A stretch of 64,000 bases of DNA from Flavobacterium sp. ACN6 (GCF_002304005.1 NZ_MRCQ01000001.1:1-64000); one strand, 5' to 3'; shown: positions 16,401 to 25,097, counted from the stretch's first letter. The notes: generated by a model not told the origin, from the letters alone. Translations and numbers: made by a program.

Positions 16401-18854
16401 ATGTCAAACCATAAAATACTTACTATTGACAATCTGTCACTTCAGGAATTTGACTCAGAGGCAGAATTAATTCCATTATTGACGCCGGAAGACGAAGAGG
16501 AAATGAATAATGAAGAACTTCCTGTTTCGCTGCCAATTTTACCTTTACGCAATACTGTTCTTTTCCCTGGAGTTGTAATTCCAATTTCTGCAGGAAGAGA
16601 TAAATCTATTAAATTGATTAATGATGCGAATGCCGGCGGAAAAATTATTGGAGTTGTATCTCAAATTAATGAAGAAGACGAAGATCCGTCAAAAGAGGAT
16701 ATTCATAAAATAGGAACTGTAGCTCGTATTTTACGTGTTCTAAAAATGCCTGACGGAAACGTTACAGTTATTCTGCAAGGAAAAAAACGCTTTGAAATTG
16801 AAGAAGTTGTTTTAGAAGAACCTTACATGACAGCTACTATCAAAGAAGTTGTAGAAGAGCGTCCTGAAGAAAATGATTCTGAGTTTACAGCAATTTTAGA
16901 TTCTGTAAAAGAATTAGCGATTCAAATTATAAAAGAAAGTCCAAATATTCCTTCTGAAGCTACATTTGCAATTAAAAACATTGAAAGCCAGTCGTTTTTA
17001 ATCAATTTTGTTTCTTCTAACATGAATTTATCTGTAAAAGAAAAACAAGGTCTTTTATCTATAAATGGATTGAAGGAACGTGCTTTAGAGACTTTACGTT
17101 ATATGAATGTTGAACTTCAAAAATTAGAATTGAAGAACGATATTCAGTCAAAAGTTCGTTTCGATTTAGACCAGCAGCAAAGAGAATATTTCCTTCATCA
17201 GCAAATGAAAACCATTCAAGAAGAATTGGGAGGCGTTTCGCAGGAAGAGGAAATGGACGAAATGGGACTGAAAGCTAAAACCAAAAAATGGGATGAAAAA
17301 ACGCAGAAACATTTCGAAAAAGAATTGTCTAAAATGCGTCGCATGAATCCGCAGTCACCAGATTTTGGAATTCAAAGAAATTATTTAGAGTTGTTTTTAG
17401 AACTGCCTTGGGGCGAATATTCGAAAGATAAATTCGATTTGAAATTTGCACAGAAAGTTTTAGATAAAGATCATTTTGGACTTGAAGAAGTTAAGAAAAG
17501 AATGATTGAGCATTTGGCAGTTTTAAAACTGCGAAATGATATGAAATCACCAATTATATGTTTAACAGGGCCTCCAGGAGTTGGTAAAACTTCAATTGGT
17601 CGTTCCGTTGCAGAAGCTTTAGGCCGTGAATATGTACGTATTTCATTAGGTGGTTTACGTGATGAAGCGGAAATTCGCGGACACAGAAAAACTTACATTG
17701 GTGCAATGCCCGGAAGAATCATTCAAAGTTTGAAGAAAGCTGGAACATCTAATCCGGTCTTCATTTTAGATGAAATTGATAAATTATCGAGCGGAAACAG
17801 CGGCGATCCTTCTTCTGCTTTATTAGAGGTTTTAGATCCAGAGCAAAACAGTTCTTTTTATGATAATTTCCTAGAAATGGGATATGATTTATCTAAAGTG
17901 ATGTTTATCGCGACATCAAACAATATGGCAGCGATTCAGCCAGCATTGCGTGATAGAATGGAAGTAATCAAAATGTCTGGTTATACTATTGAAGAAAAAG
18001 TTGAAATTGCCAAAAGACACCTTTTTCCAAAACAATTAGAAGCGCACGGTTTAACGTCAAAAGAGTTAACTATTGGTAAAAAACAATTAGAAAAGATTGT
18101 TGAAGGATATACTAGAGAATCTGGTGTTCGTAATTTAGAAACTAAAATTGCTCAAGTTATCAGAAACGCTGCAAAATCTGTGGCGATGGAAGAGGAATAC
18201 AATAAAAAAGTTACTGACGAAGATATCGTTGCTATTTTGGGAGTTCCGAGATTAGAGCGCGATAAATACGAAAACAATGATGTTGCCGGAGTGGTTACAG
18301 GGTTGGCTTGGACAAGCGTTGGCGGCGATATTTTATTTATTGAATCATTGATTTCTGAAGGAAAAGGCGCTCTGACAATTACAGGAAATCTTGGAACTGT
18401 AATGAAAGAATCTGCTACTATTGCATTGGAATATATTAAAGCAAATGCTAAAAAGTTAGGTTTAGGAATCGAGTTGTTTCAAAAATATAATATCCACTTA
18501 CACGTTCCAGAAGGAGCTACTCCTAAAGACGGACCAAGTGCAGGTATAGCAATGCTTACATCTTTAGTGTCGTTATTAACGCAAAAGAAAGTAAAGAAAA
18601 GTCTTGCTATGACAGGAGAAATCACTTTACGTGGAAAAGTTTTACCTGTTGGCGGTATTAAAGAAAAAATCTTAGCTGCAAAAAGAGCTGGAATTAAAGA
18701 AATTATTCTTTGTCATGAAAATAAAAGTGACATCGATGAAATTAAAGCAGAATATTTAGAAGGACTTACTTTTCATTATGTAAAAGAAATGAGCGAAGTT
18801 TTAGCTTTAGCTTTGACAGATCAAAATGTAAAAAACGCTAAAACATTCAAATAA
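16401..18854 (+). CDS. lon: ATP-dependent protease Lon
   Basis: An 817-aa cytoplasmic protease in the standard LonA layout. The N-terminal substrate-binding domain begins near LPILPLRNTVLFPGVVIP (about 45-62), the AAA+ domain has Walker A GPPGVGKTS from residue 390 and Walker B FILDEIDK, and the C-terminal protease has the Ser-Lys dyad at S713 (PKDGPSAG) and K756 (GGIKEK). It degrades misfolded and regulatory proteins. It is monocistronic, followed by a long repeat tract and then porQ; lon, porQ and cmk are commonly neighbours in Bacteroidota as far as I recall. Confidence 0.97.
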   Translation: MSNHKILTIDNLSLQEFDSEAELIPLLTPEDEEEMNNEELPVSLPILPLRNTVLFPGVVIPISAGRDKSIKLINDANAGGKIIGVVSQINEEDEDPSKEDIHKIGTVARILRVLKMPDGNVTVILQGKKRFEIEEVVLEEPYMTATIKEVVEERPEENDSEFTAILDSVKELAIQIIKESPNIPSEATFAIKNIESQSFLINFVSSNMNLSVKEKQGLLSINGLKERALETLRYMNVELQKLELKNDIQSKVRFDLDQQQREYFLHQQMKTIQEELGGVSQEEEMDEMGLKAKTKKWDEKTQKHFEKELSKMRRMNPQSPDFGIQRNYLELFLELPWGEYSKDKFDLKFAQKVLDKDHFGLEEVKKRMIEHLAVLKLRNDMKSPIICLTGPPGVGKTSIGRSVAEALGREYVRISLGGLRDEAEIRGHRKTYIGAMPGRIIQSLKKAGTSNPVFILDEIDKLSSGNSGDPSSALLEVLDPEQNSSFYDNFLEMGYDLSKVMFIATSNNMAAIQPALRDRMEVIKMSGYTIEEKVEIAKRHLFPKQLEAHGLTSKELTIGKKQLEKIVEGYTRESGVRNLETKIAQVIRNAAKSVAMEEEYNKKVTDEDIVAILGVPRLERDKYENNDVAGVVTGLAWTSVGGDILFIESLISEGKGALTITGNLGTVMKESATIALEYIKANAKKLGLGIELFQKYNIHLHVPEGATPKDGPSAGIAMLTSLVSLLTQKKVKKSLAMTGEITLRGKVLPVGGIKEKILAAKRAGIKEIILCHENKSDIDEIKAEYLEGLTFHYVKEMSEVLALALTDQNVKNAKTFK

Positions 18855-18865
18855 GATATTTATTT

Positions 18866-18907
18866 AAATTCCAATCCCGAAGCCTCGGGATAAAATCCAA
18901 ATTCCAA
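18866..18907. repeat. 42-bp inverted repeat, left arm
   Basis: This arm is the exact reverse complement of 19069-19110. It contains an internal palindrome-like core CCCGAAGCCTCGGGA flanked by AATTCCA units. The arms are 161 nt apart. Confidence 0.85.
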
Positions 18908-19068
18908 ACTTTACTTAAAGATTGAAATTTGGATTTTTTTTTGACCTCAATTCATTCATAACTTCTTTTTCATTGGAATTTGAAATTTAATTTTTCAAAT
19001 TTCCCTATTTGTTGGAATTTTGAATTTCTAAATATTGGAATTTCTAAATATTGGAATTTCTCCATCAA

Positions 19069-19110
19069 TTGGAATTTGGATTTTATCCCGAGGCTTCGGG
19101 ATTGGAATTT
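19069..19110. repeat. 42-bp inverted repeat, right arm
   Basis: Exact reverse complement of 18866-18907 over all 42 positions. Together the arms could form a very stable stem with the intervening 161 nt as loop. Confidence 0.85.
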
Positions 19111-19369
19111 CTCCATTTGTTGGAATTTGGAGTTTATAAAGATTGAAATTTCTCCATCAATTGGAATTTGGAATTTAATTTTTCAAATTTCCCATTTGTT
19201 GGAATTTGGAATTTTTAAAGATTGGAATTTCTCCATCAATTGGAATTTGGAATTTAAAAGATTGGAATTTCTTTTTATTAAAATATATTTACAGTTTAAT
19301 TTTATTTTTGCTGTTATATAATTTTATCTTTGTCTTTACGTTATTCCCATATAGGAACGTTCCAAAAAC

Positions 19370-20389
19370 ATGTTAAAACATATCGTTTTATTTTTAATGA
19401 TACTGATTTGCTCGGCTTCTTTCGGGCAGGTTGGAGGGCGTTACACCTATCAATTTTTAAATTTAACAACTTCGCCAAGGCAGGCAGCGTTAGGAGGAGA
19501 TATTATTACGATATATGATGAAGATGTTAATCAAGCCATGTCTAATCCTGCACTTATAAACCCCGACATGGACAATCATCTGGCAATGAACTACGGAAGT
19601 TATTATGGCGAAGCGTCTTACGGAACGGCTTCCTATGCATATACTTACGACAGGCATTTGCAGACTTTTTATGCTGGCGTGAGTTACGTAAACTACGGAT
19701 CATTTGAAGGTTATGATGAAAACGGACAAGCAACATCAAGTTTTACAGGAAGTGAAGGAGCACTTACAGTCGGATATTCGTACAACGTACCTTATACTGA
19801 TTTTTATATTGGAACAAATGCTAAACTAATAACTTCTTCTCTTGAAAGTTATAATTCTATAGGTGGTGCGCTTGATTTAGGACTTTTATATTTAGATGAA
19901 AAAAATGATCTAAATTTTGCCTTAGTATTTCGCAATTTAGGAACACAGTTTACAACTTATTCAGGAATAAAAGAAAATTTACCTTTTGAAATCGTCGCAG
20001 GAGTTTCGCAGGAATTAGAACACGTACCCATTCGCTGGCATCTTACTTTGGAGAATTTACAGCAGTGGAATATTTCTTTTTCAAATCCTAACAGAGGCGA
20101 AACTAATATTGACGGATCAACGAATCCAGAGAAAGTTTCTTTTGTAAATAATGCACTGAGACACGTCACTTTTGGTGTAGAGCTTTTTCCAAAAAGAGCA
20201 TTCAATCTTCGTGTTGGATATAATTTTAGAAGAGGAGAAGAATTAAGAGTAGACGAACAGCGCAATTTTTCAGGTGTTTCCTTAGGTTTTGGTTTAAAGA
20301 TGAATAAGTTAAAATTTAATTATTCGTATTCTAGATATACATTGGCAGCTAATACAAGTCTTTTTGGTCTAATTCTTAATTTTCAATAG
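19370..20389 (+). CDS. porQ: Type IX secretion system protein PorQ
   Basis: A 339-aa outer-membrane beta-barrel protein with a signal peptide (MLKHIVLFLMILICSASFGQ). Family landmarks are GGRYTYQFLNLTTSPRQAALGG at the mature N-terminus (given here as two joined motifs, GGRYTYQFLNL and SPRQAALGG), MSNPALI and a C-terminal barrel strand ending SLFGLILNFQ. PorQ works with PorV/PorU-type proteins in the cell-surface attachment step of type IX secretion, the system for gliding adhesins and exoenzymes in this phylum. The next gene starts 4 nt after its stop. Confidence 0.92.
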   Translation: MLKHIVLFLMILICSASFGQVGGRYTYQFLNLTTSPRQAALGGDIITIYDEDVNQAMSNPALINPDMDNHLAMNYGSYYGEASYGTASYAYTYDRHLQTFYAGVSYVNYGSFEGYDENGQATSSFTGSEGALTVGYSYNVPYTDFYIGTNAKLITSSLESYNSIGGALDLGLLYLDEKNDLNFALVFRNLGTQFTTYSGIKENLPFEIVAGVSQELEHVPIRWHLTLENLQQWNISFSNPNRGETNIDGSTNPEKVSFVNNALRHVTFGVELFPKRAFNLRVGYNFRRGEELRVDEQRNFSGVSLGFGLKMNKLKFNYSYSRYTLAANTSLFGLILNFQ

Positions 20390-20393
20390 ATAA

Positions 20394-20996
20394 ATGAAGC
20401 TATTCTATTTGTTTTTATTTGTAACTCTAAGTTTTTTTACGGGTTCAAAACTTTCTTTTAAAGAAGAAAATGCCATTTCTACTATCGAAATGGAAAGAAT
20501 TAACAGCAGAATTATTAATCTAAAAAACATGATTAACATTGAGCATAAATACAATCAAAAAATTGCTTTTTTGGTTGATATGAAAGTTCCATCTGGAAAA
20601 AATCGCTTTTTTGTTTACGATTTAGAAAAAGACCAAGTTATAGATCAAGGTCTTGTTGCTCACGGTTCTGGTTCTGAAACTGGAATAAAAGGAATGCTTA
20701 AATTTAGTAATATGCCAAATTCAAATTGCACCGCATTAGGAAGATATGCAATTGGTAAAACCTATAAAGGTATTTTTGGAAAGGCTTATCGATTGGCGGG
20801 ATTGGAAGAAAGTAATAGTAATGCTTTAAAAAGAGCGATTGTTCTTCATCATTATTCTGCAGTTCCTTTAGAAGAACAGGATTATTACATTAGCAATAGC
20901 CACGGATGCCCAATGGTTAATGAGCAATTCTTTAAAAGAATAGAAAAAATAATCGATGGTTCTAAGTCAAATATCTTGATGGATATTTATTATTAA
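20394..20996 (+). CDS. L,D-transpeptidase-like (YkuD_2) protein, copy 1
   Basis: A 200-aa exported protein with an N-terminal signal (LFYLFLFVTLSFFTG). It belongs to the murein L,D-transpeptidase catalytic-domain group: VDMKVPSGKNRFFVYDL, HGSGSETGIKG, the candidate base His in IVLHHYS (H152/H153) and the nucleophile motif SHGCPMV (C172). Such enzymes cross-link peptidoglycan or attach proteins to it. It begins 4 nt after porQ and is followed by a paralogue, so two cell-wall genes sit inside the porQ-cmk interval. Confidence 0.85.
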   Translation: MKLFYLFLFVTLSFFTGSKLSFKEENAISTIEMERINSRIINLKNMINIEHKYNQKIAFLVDMKVPSGKNRFFVYDLEKDQVIDQGLVAHGSGSETGIKGMLKFSNMPNSNCTALGRYAIGKTYKGIFGKAYRLAGLEESNSNALKRAIVLHHYSAVPLEEQDYYISNSHGCPMVNEQFFKRIEKIIDGSKSNILMDIYY

Positions 20997-21100
20997 TTAG
21001 AATTTTTATTTGAATATATAAATTAACAGAAAACTTTTTATTGTTGAAAATCCGTTGGATTTTTGATAGTGAAAGTTTTTTTTTTAGCGACAGCTTTATA

Positions 21101-21706
21101 ATGAAGAAAGTGCTATTTATTTGCCTTTTTATTATTGTTCCTTTTATAGCCTTCATAATTATTTCGGATCAAAGGAATGATGATTTAGCCTCTGCCGATA
21201 ATAAAAGGATTGAAAATCAAGTATTAGAAATTAAAAAGATACTGGCTAAAAGTTCCAGATACAATAATAAAATTGCCTTTTTTATTGATATGAAAATCCC
21301 GTCGGGTAAAAATCGCTTTTTTGTTTACGATTTAAAAACGGATAAAATCATAGATAAAGGATTGGTCGCTCATGGCTCTGGTTCTGAAAGTGGAGTAAAA
21401 GGAAAGCTTCAATTTAGCAATGTCCCAAATTCGTTAAGTACTTCATTAGGAAGATATTCAATTGGATGTCATTATAATGGAAAGTTTGGAAAAGCTTACA
21501 AATTATACGGATTAGATTCTACTAATAATAATGCCTTTAAACGAGATATTGTTTTTCATTATTACTATGATGTTCCATATAAAGAGAAAGATGGTTACAT
21601 TTGCAACAGTTATGGCTGTCCAATGGTGAATAAAAGGTATTTTGAAAGAATCGCCAAAATAATTGACCGTTCTGAGTCGGATATTTTAATGAGTATTTAC
21701 TATTGA
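21101..21706 (+). CDS. L,D-transpeptidase-like (YkuD_2) protein, copy 2
   Basis: A 201-aa paralogue of the upstream gene, sharing KIPSGKNRFFVYDL, GLVAHGSGSESGVKG and GCPMVNKRYFERIAKIIDRS-type segments. I chose ATG 21101 (MKKVLFICLFIIVPFIAF, a signal or anchor), because the frame open from 21041 adds an implausible leader. The nucleophile motif reads SYGC (C173) instead of SHGC, and IVFHYYY replaces IVLHHYS, keeping only the first His (H153). The active site is therefore altered, and the protein may have a changed or reduced activity. Confidence 0.8.
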   Translation: MKKVLFICLFIIVPFIAFIIISDQRNDDLASADNKRIENQVLEIKKILAKSSRYNNKIAFFIDMKIPSGKNRFFVYDLKTDKIIDKGLVAHGSGSESGVKGKLQFSNVPNSLSTSLGRYSIGCHYNGKFGKAYKLYGLDSTNNNAFKRDIVFHYYYDVPYKEKDGYICNSYGCPMVNKRYFERIAKIIDRSESDILMSIYY

Positions 21707-21748
21707 GATTCGGCAGTTATTAAGAGAATAAAATTAAAAAATAAGAAA

Positions 21749-22441
21749 TTGAAAAAAATTACTATCGCTATCGATGGATTTTCATCTACAGGTAAAAGCA
21801 CCTTAGCAAAACAATTGGCAAAAGAACTTGAATATGTGTATGTAGATACTGGAGCAATGTATCGCGCTGTTGCTTATTTTGCAATGCAGCACAATATTAT
21901 CGGAGCTGATTTTTTTGATAAAAAAGCTTTGATTGATGCTTTGCCAAATATTCAATTAGAATTTAGATTTAATTCGGATATGGGTTTTGCGGAAATGTAT
22001 TTGAATGGTGAAAATGTTGAAAAACCAATTAGAACTATTGAAGTGTCTAATTTTGTAAGCAAAGTAGCTGAAGTTTCTGAAGTTCGTTCTAAATTGGTAG
22101 AACAACAACAGGAAATGGGAACCAACAAGGCTATAGTGATGGATGGCAGAGATATAGGAACAGTAGTTTTTCCAAATGCTGAACTTAAAATATTTATGAC
22201 TGCCAGTGCAGAAACCCGCGCACAAAGACGCTTTGACGAATTGCAGCAAAAAGGCGACAATGTATCGTATGAAGATGTTTTGAAAAATGTAGTTGAAAGA
22301 GATTATATTGATACGCACCGCGAAGATTCTCCTTTAGTGATTGCAGATGACGCAATAGAAATTGATAATTCTTACTTAAATAAAGAAGAACAGTTTGCAG
22401 CAGTTTTAGAATTAGTAAATGATGTTGTTAAAACGGTATAA
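21749..22441 (+). CDS. cmk: (d)CMP kinase
   Basis: A 230-aa cytidylate kinase that phosphorylates CMP and dCMP with ATP. The P-loop is GFSSTGKST (about residues 9-17), followed by YVDTGAMYRAVAY, the NMP-binding insert and MDGRDIGTVVFPNA with AETRAQRR in the lid. The start codon is TTG at 21749; MKKITIAIDGF is the expected N-terminus and there is no in-frame ATG nearby. It is 42 nt after the second transpeptidase gene. Confidence 0.95.
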   Translation: MKKITIAIDGFSSTGKSTLAKQLAKELEYVYVDTGAMYRAVAYFAMQHNIIGADFFDKKALIDALPNIQLEFRFNSDMGFAEMYLNGENVEKPIRTIEVSNFVSKVAEVSEVRSKLVEQQQEMGTNKAIVMDGRDIGTVVFPNAELKIFMTASAETRAQRRFDELQQKGDNVSYEDVLKNVVERDYIDTHREDSPLVIADDAIEIDNSYLNKEEQFAAVLELVNDVVKTV

Positions 22442-22507
22442 TTTTTTGTAGATATTATTTTTAATGGTAGTTTTACCGCTTCATTTTTACTAAAGACAAT
22501 TTCGTAT

Positions 22508-23884
22508 ATGGGAATTAAAAACAGGTTAATCGTAATGAGCTTTCTTCAGTTTTTTGTTTGGGGAGCGTGGCTTATTACAATTGGAAATTATTGGTTTGGC
22601 ACAAAAAACTGGGAGGGAACTCAGTTTGGGCTAGTTTTTGGAACCATGGGAATTGCGTCTCTTTTTATGCCTACTCTTACCGGTATCATTGCTGACAGAT
22701 GGGTAAATGCCGAAAAATTATATGGCGGTCTCCATATTCTTTATGCAGTTGTTTTATTTGTAATAGCTCAGGTGACTACGCCAGATACATTTATTGCAGT
22801 TATGCTTGTCGCAATGTGCTTTTATATGCCAACAATTGCTTTAAGTAATTCTATTTCTTATACCTCATTAAAACTTAACAATAAAAATATAGTAAAAGAT
22901 TTTCCGCCTATTCGTGTTTGGGGGACAATTGGTTTTATTGTAGCCATGTGGATTACCAATTTAAGCGGTAGTAAAGCAACGGAATATCAGTTTTATATTG
23001 CTGGGGTTGGTGCTTTAATTCTTGGAATTTATGCTTTTACATTACCAAAATGTGAGCCGCAGCGTTTGATTAAAGAAAATGCAACCTGGATAGAGACTCT
23101 TGGTTTAGAGTCTTTTAAATTATTCGGAAATTATAAAATGGCTTTGTTTTTTGTTTTTTCTATGTTTTTAGGAGGAGCGCTTCAGTTAACAAATGCTTAT
23201 GGAGATGTATTTTTGGATGAATTTAAACATTTTCCAAAATATGCAGATTCTTTTGTAATTAAATATTCGACTATTATTATGTCGATTTCTCAGGTTTCTG
23301 AGACTTTATTTATTTTGGCAATTCCGTTTTTCTTGAGACGTTTTGGAATCAAGCAAGTAATGCTGATTAGTATGCTGGCTTGGGTATTGCGTTTCGGATT
23401 ATTTGCTTTTGGAGATCCGGTAGAAGGTTTATGGATGATTATCCTTTCTTGTATTGTATACGGAATGGCATTTGATTTCTTCAATATTTCTGGTTCGTTA
23501 TTCGTAGAAAGTAATACCGATTCTAAAATTCGTTCTTCGGCACAAGGATTGTTTATGATGATGACCAATGGAGTAGGAGCGGTTTTAGGAAGTTTGACTT
23601 CTGGCTGGGCTATTGATCGTTTCTTTACTAAGTCATTTAGTACTACAACAGAATTAGCTGGATTTTTACAGACAGATGCGTCAAATGTACAAATGACAGA
23701 ATTTGTTAGAAAACAAGGAAATTCAATTTCTGCTGATGGTATTTTTGCAAATCCAGTTTTGATGAAAGACTGGCATACTATCTGGTTGTCATTTGCTATT
23801 TATGCTTTGGTTATTGCAATTGCATTTGCTGTTTTGTTTAAGCATAAGCATGATCCGAAGGAAATTGAGAATTTGAGTCATTAA
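22508..23884 (+). CDS. Nucleoside permease, NHS-family MFS
   Basis: A 458-aa transporter with about 12 membrane segments. The N-terminus MSFLQFFVWGAWLITIGNYW and the GIIADRW, FPPIRVWGTIGFI and YGMAFDFFNISGSLFVE segments are typical of NupG/XapB-type nucleoside:proton symporters. It imports nucleosides across the inner membrane, which fits its place next to cmk as nucleotide salvage. A 21-bp hairpin follows it. The exact nucleoside specificity is not visible. Confidence 0.88.
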   Translation: MGIKNRLIVMSFLQFFVWGAWLITIGNYWFGTKNWEGTQFGLVFGTMGIASLFMPTLTGIIADRWVNAEKLYGGLHILYAVVLFVIAQVTTPDTFIAVMLVAMCFYMPTIALSNSISYTSLKLNNKNIVKDFPPIRVWGTIGFIVAMWITNLSGSKATEYQFYIAGVGALILGIYAFTLPKCEPQRLIKENATWIETLGLESFKLFGNYKMALFFVFSMFLGGALQLTNAYGDVFLDEFKHFPKYADSFVIKYSTIIMSISQVSETLFILAIPFFLRRFGIKQVMLISMLAWVLRFGLFAFGDPVEGLWMIILSCIVYGMAFDFFNISGSLFVESNTDSKIRSSAQGLFMMMTNGVGAVLGSLTSGWAIDRFFTKSFSTTTELAGFLQTDASNVQMTEFVRKQGNSISADGIFANPVLMKDWHTIWLSFAIYALVIAIAFAVLFKHKHDPKEIENLSH

Positions 23885-23940
23885 AAAGAAATCTTAGATA
23901 GTATAATCTAGGGGCAGAATAGAATAAAATTATTAAAATA

Positions 23941-23990
23941 AAAAATACCACAAAAAGTTTCTATAATTAGAAACTTTTTGTGGTATTTTT
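23941..23990. terminator. Perfect 21-bp hairpin, bidirectional terminator
   Basis: The arms 23941-23961 and 23970-23990 are perfectly complementary around the loop TATAATTA, with A and T runs at the two ends. It terminates the nucleoside permease transcript, but it lies only 16 nt before the toxin start codon. Confidence 0.75.
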
Positions 23991-24006
23991 GTTATATCAA
24001 AGTTTG

Positions 24007-24345
24007 ATGAAATATTTTGAAACAAAATTTTTAGAAGAAGCGCGCGACTTTATATTGCAATTAGATAAAAAAGCAAGTGCTAAAGTTCTTTATAACATTG
24101 ATTCATCAGAAAAGAGTCTAGATCCAAAGCTGTTTAAGAAGCTTAAAAATGATATTTGGGAGTTCAGAGTTAGATATGCAGGAAATCAAATTAGACTTTT
24201 AGCTTTTTGGGATAAATTAGATAGCAAGCAAACTTTAGTTTTTGCAACGCATGGTTTTATAAAGAAGGTAGATAAAGTTCCTTCAAATGAAATTGAAAGA
24301 GCAAATAGGATAAAAGTAAAGTATTTTGAAAGTAAAATAAAATAA
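24007..24345 (+). CDS. RelE/HigB-type toxin
   Basis: A 112-aa protein of the type II toxin-antitoxin RelE/ParE superfamily. The start MKYFETKFLEEARDFI at ATG 24007, KKLKNDIWEFRVRYAGNQIRL in mid-protein and TLVFATHGFIKKVDKVP near residue 80 are typical of HigB-like ribosome-dependent mRNA endonucleases. A frame open from 23980 includes the hairpin and was not used. The antitoxin gene follows after 5 nt, giving the toxin-first order common for higBA. Activity is inferred from family only. Confidence 0.88.
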   Translation: MKYFETKFLEEARDFILQLDKKASAKVLYNIDSSEKSLDPKLFKKLKNDIWEFRVRYAGNQIRLLAFWDKLDSKQTLVFATHGFIKKVDKVPSNEIERANRIKVKYFESKIK

Positions 24346-24350
24346 TAATT

Positions 24351-24677
24351 ATGGCCAAAAATGAAATGAAATCGTATTCTCTTTCTGAAATGAAAGATGA
24401 AGTTATCGGAAAAATTGGTACACCTGAAAGAGATCAATATGAATATGAACTAAATATGGAAATTCTTGGCAGAATGATAAAAACTGCTAGAAAAGAAAGA
24501 AATCTTACGCAGGAGCAATTAGGAAATTTGATTGGAGTTAAAAAAGCCCAAATTTCTAAGCTAGAAAGCAGTACAAATAGTGCAACAATTGATACTATAA
24601 TAAAGGTGTTTAAGGCGTTAAAAGCGGAGATTAGTTTTAATGTAAAGATTGAAAACCAGAATTTGCAGGTTTCGTAA
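24351..24677 (+). CDS. HigA/XRE-type antitoxin
   Basis: A 108-aa DNA-binding protein. The C-terminal half is an XRE helix-turn-helix: LGRMIKTARKERNLTQEQLG, then LIGVKKAQISKLESS and TIDTIIKVFKALK. The N-terminal 40 residues (SYSLSEMKDEVIGKIGTPERD) would bind the toxin. It is 5 nt downstream of the RelE/HigB-type gene and is expected to neutralise it and repress the pair's promoter. Two palindromic elements follow. Confidence 0.9.
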   Translation: MAKNEMKSYSLSEMKDEVIGKIGTPERDQYEYELNMEILGRMIKTARKERNLTQEQLGNLIGVKKAQISKLESSTNSATIDTIIKVFKALKAEISFNVKIENQNLQVS

Positions 24678-24704
24678 AACTTTGCAAAGATAGTTGAACA
24701 TAGT

Positions 24705-24737
24705 AAACCCGACAGGTTTTGAAAACCTGTCGGGTTT
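24705..24737. repeat. Palindromic element with CCCGACAGG core
   Basis: Arms AAACCCGACAGGTTTT and AAAACCTGTCGGGTTT pair perfectly (16 bp) around a single base. It is closely related to the next element at 24756-24788 and may terminate the toxin-antitoxin transcript. Confidence 0.8.
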
Positions 24738-24755
24738 GATATTTAAAATGTGATT

Positions 24756-24788
24756 AGACCTAACAGGTTTTAAAAACCTGTTAGGTCT
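24756..24788. repeat. Palindromic element with CCTAACAGG core
   Basis: Arms AGACCTAACAGGTTTT and AAAACCTGTTAGGTCT pair perfectly. It differs from the preceding element by matched changes in both arms (CCGAC/GTCGG against CTAAC/GTTAG), as expected if the fold is maintained. Confidence 0.8.
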
Positions 24789-24811
24789 TTTGAAAACATA
24801 TAGTTCTAATC

Positions 24812-24883
24812 TAGCCCCGATAGAAGTGGAAATCCTTTTATGCTGGTGTTCGGCATAAAAGATTGCAACGAATAGCGGGACTT
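24812..24883 (+). repeat. Structured intergenic repeat, copy A
   Basis: Starts TAGCCCCGATAGAAGTGG, has AATCCTTTT, a variable hairpin (ATGCTGGTGTTCGGCAT), then AAAAGATTGCAACGAATAGC and GGGA. The conserved frame is shared with copies at 27052-27128 and 41545-41632, both on the minus strand, while the central hairpin differs. It resembles structured RNA motifs reported from Flavobacteria (possibly Flavo-1), which I could not check. Confidence 0.7.
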
Positions 24884-24949
24884 AAGGTGTTGAAAAACCT
24901 AAAAAGTACTGCTCCTCAATACTTCACTCACAATCAACTTGAAATTGTT

Positions 24950-24979
24950 TTGCTATTCCAAATATTTGTAGTAATTTTG
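24950..24979 (+). promoter_or_regulatory. Promoter of rpsA
   Basis: TTG at 24950-24952, a 19-nt spacer and TAATTTTG at 24972-24979 match the Bacteroidota -33/-7 consensus exactly. Transcription would begin near 24986, leaving a leader of about 110 nt, long enough for the autogenous control known for S1 in other bacteria. Confidence 0.65.
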
Positions 24980-25097
24980 CAAACCTTTTGGCAGAGAAGA
25001 GTTTCCATTAGGTATCAACCATTTATGTAAAACAACTTCTGTATTTTCTATCGCATAGAGAAACTCGAGAAAAACAGAATACAAATTTTTTATCAGC

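Larger units (their letters stand above)
18866..19270. repeat. TTGGAATTT repeat tract between lon and porQ
   Basis: About 400 nt made almost entirely of dispersed TTGGAATTT units (at least ten) joined by recurring spacers such as CTCCATCAA, CTAAATA and AATTTTTCAAATTTCCC. An open frame runs through it (18980-19321), but its product is only the low-complexity reading of the repeat. No gene is present. Confidence 0.85.

Noticed and set aside
18980..19321. Open frame of 113 codons through the TTGGAATTT tract
   Set aside because: The translation is only the repeat read as low-complexity Asn/Trp/Phe/Ile; no family or start context supports a gene.
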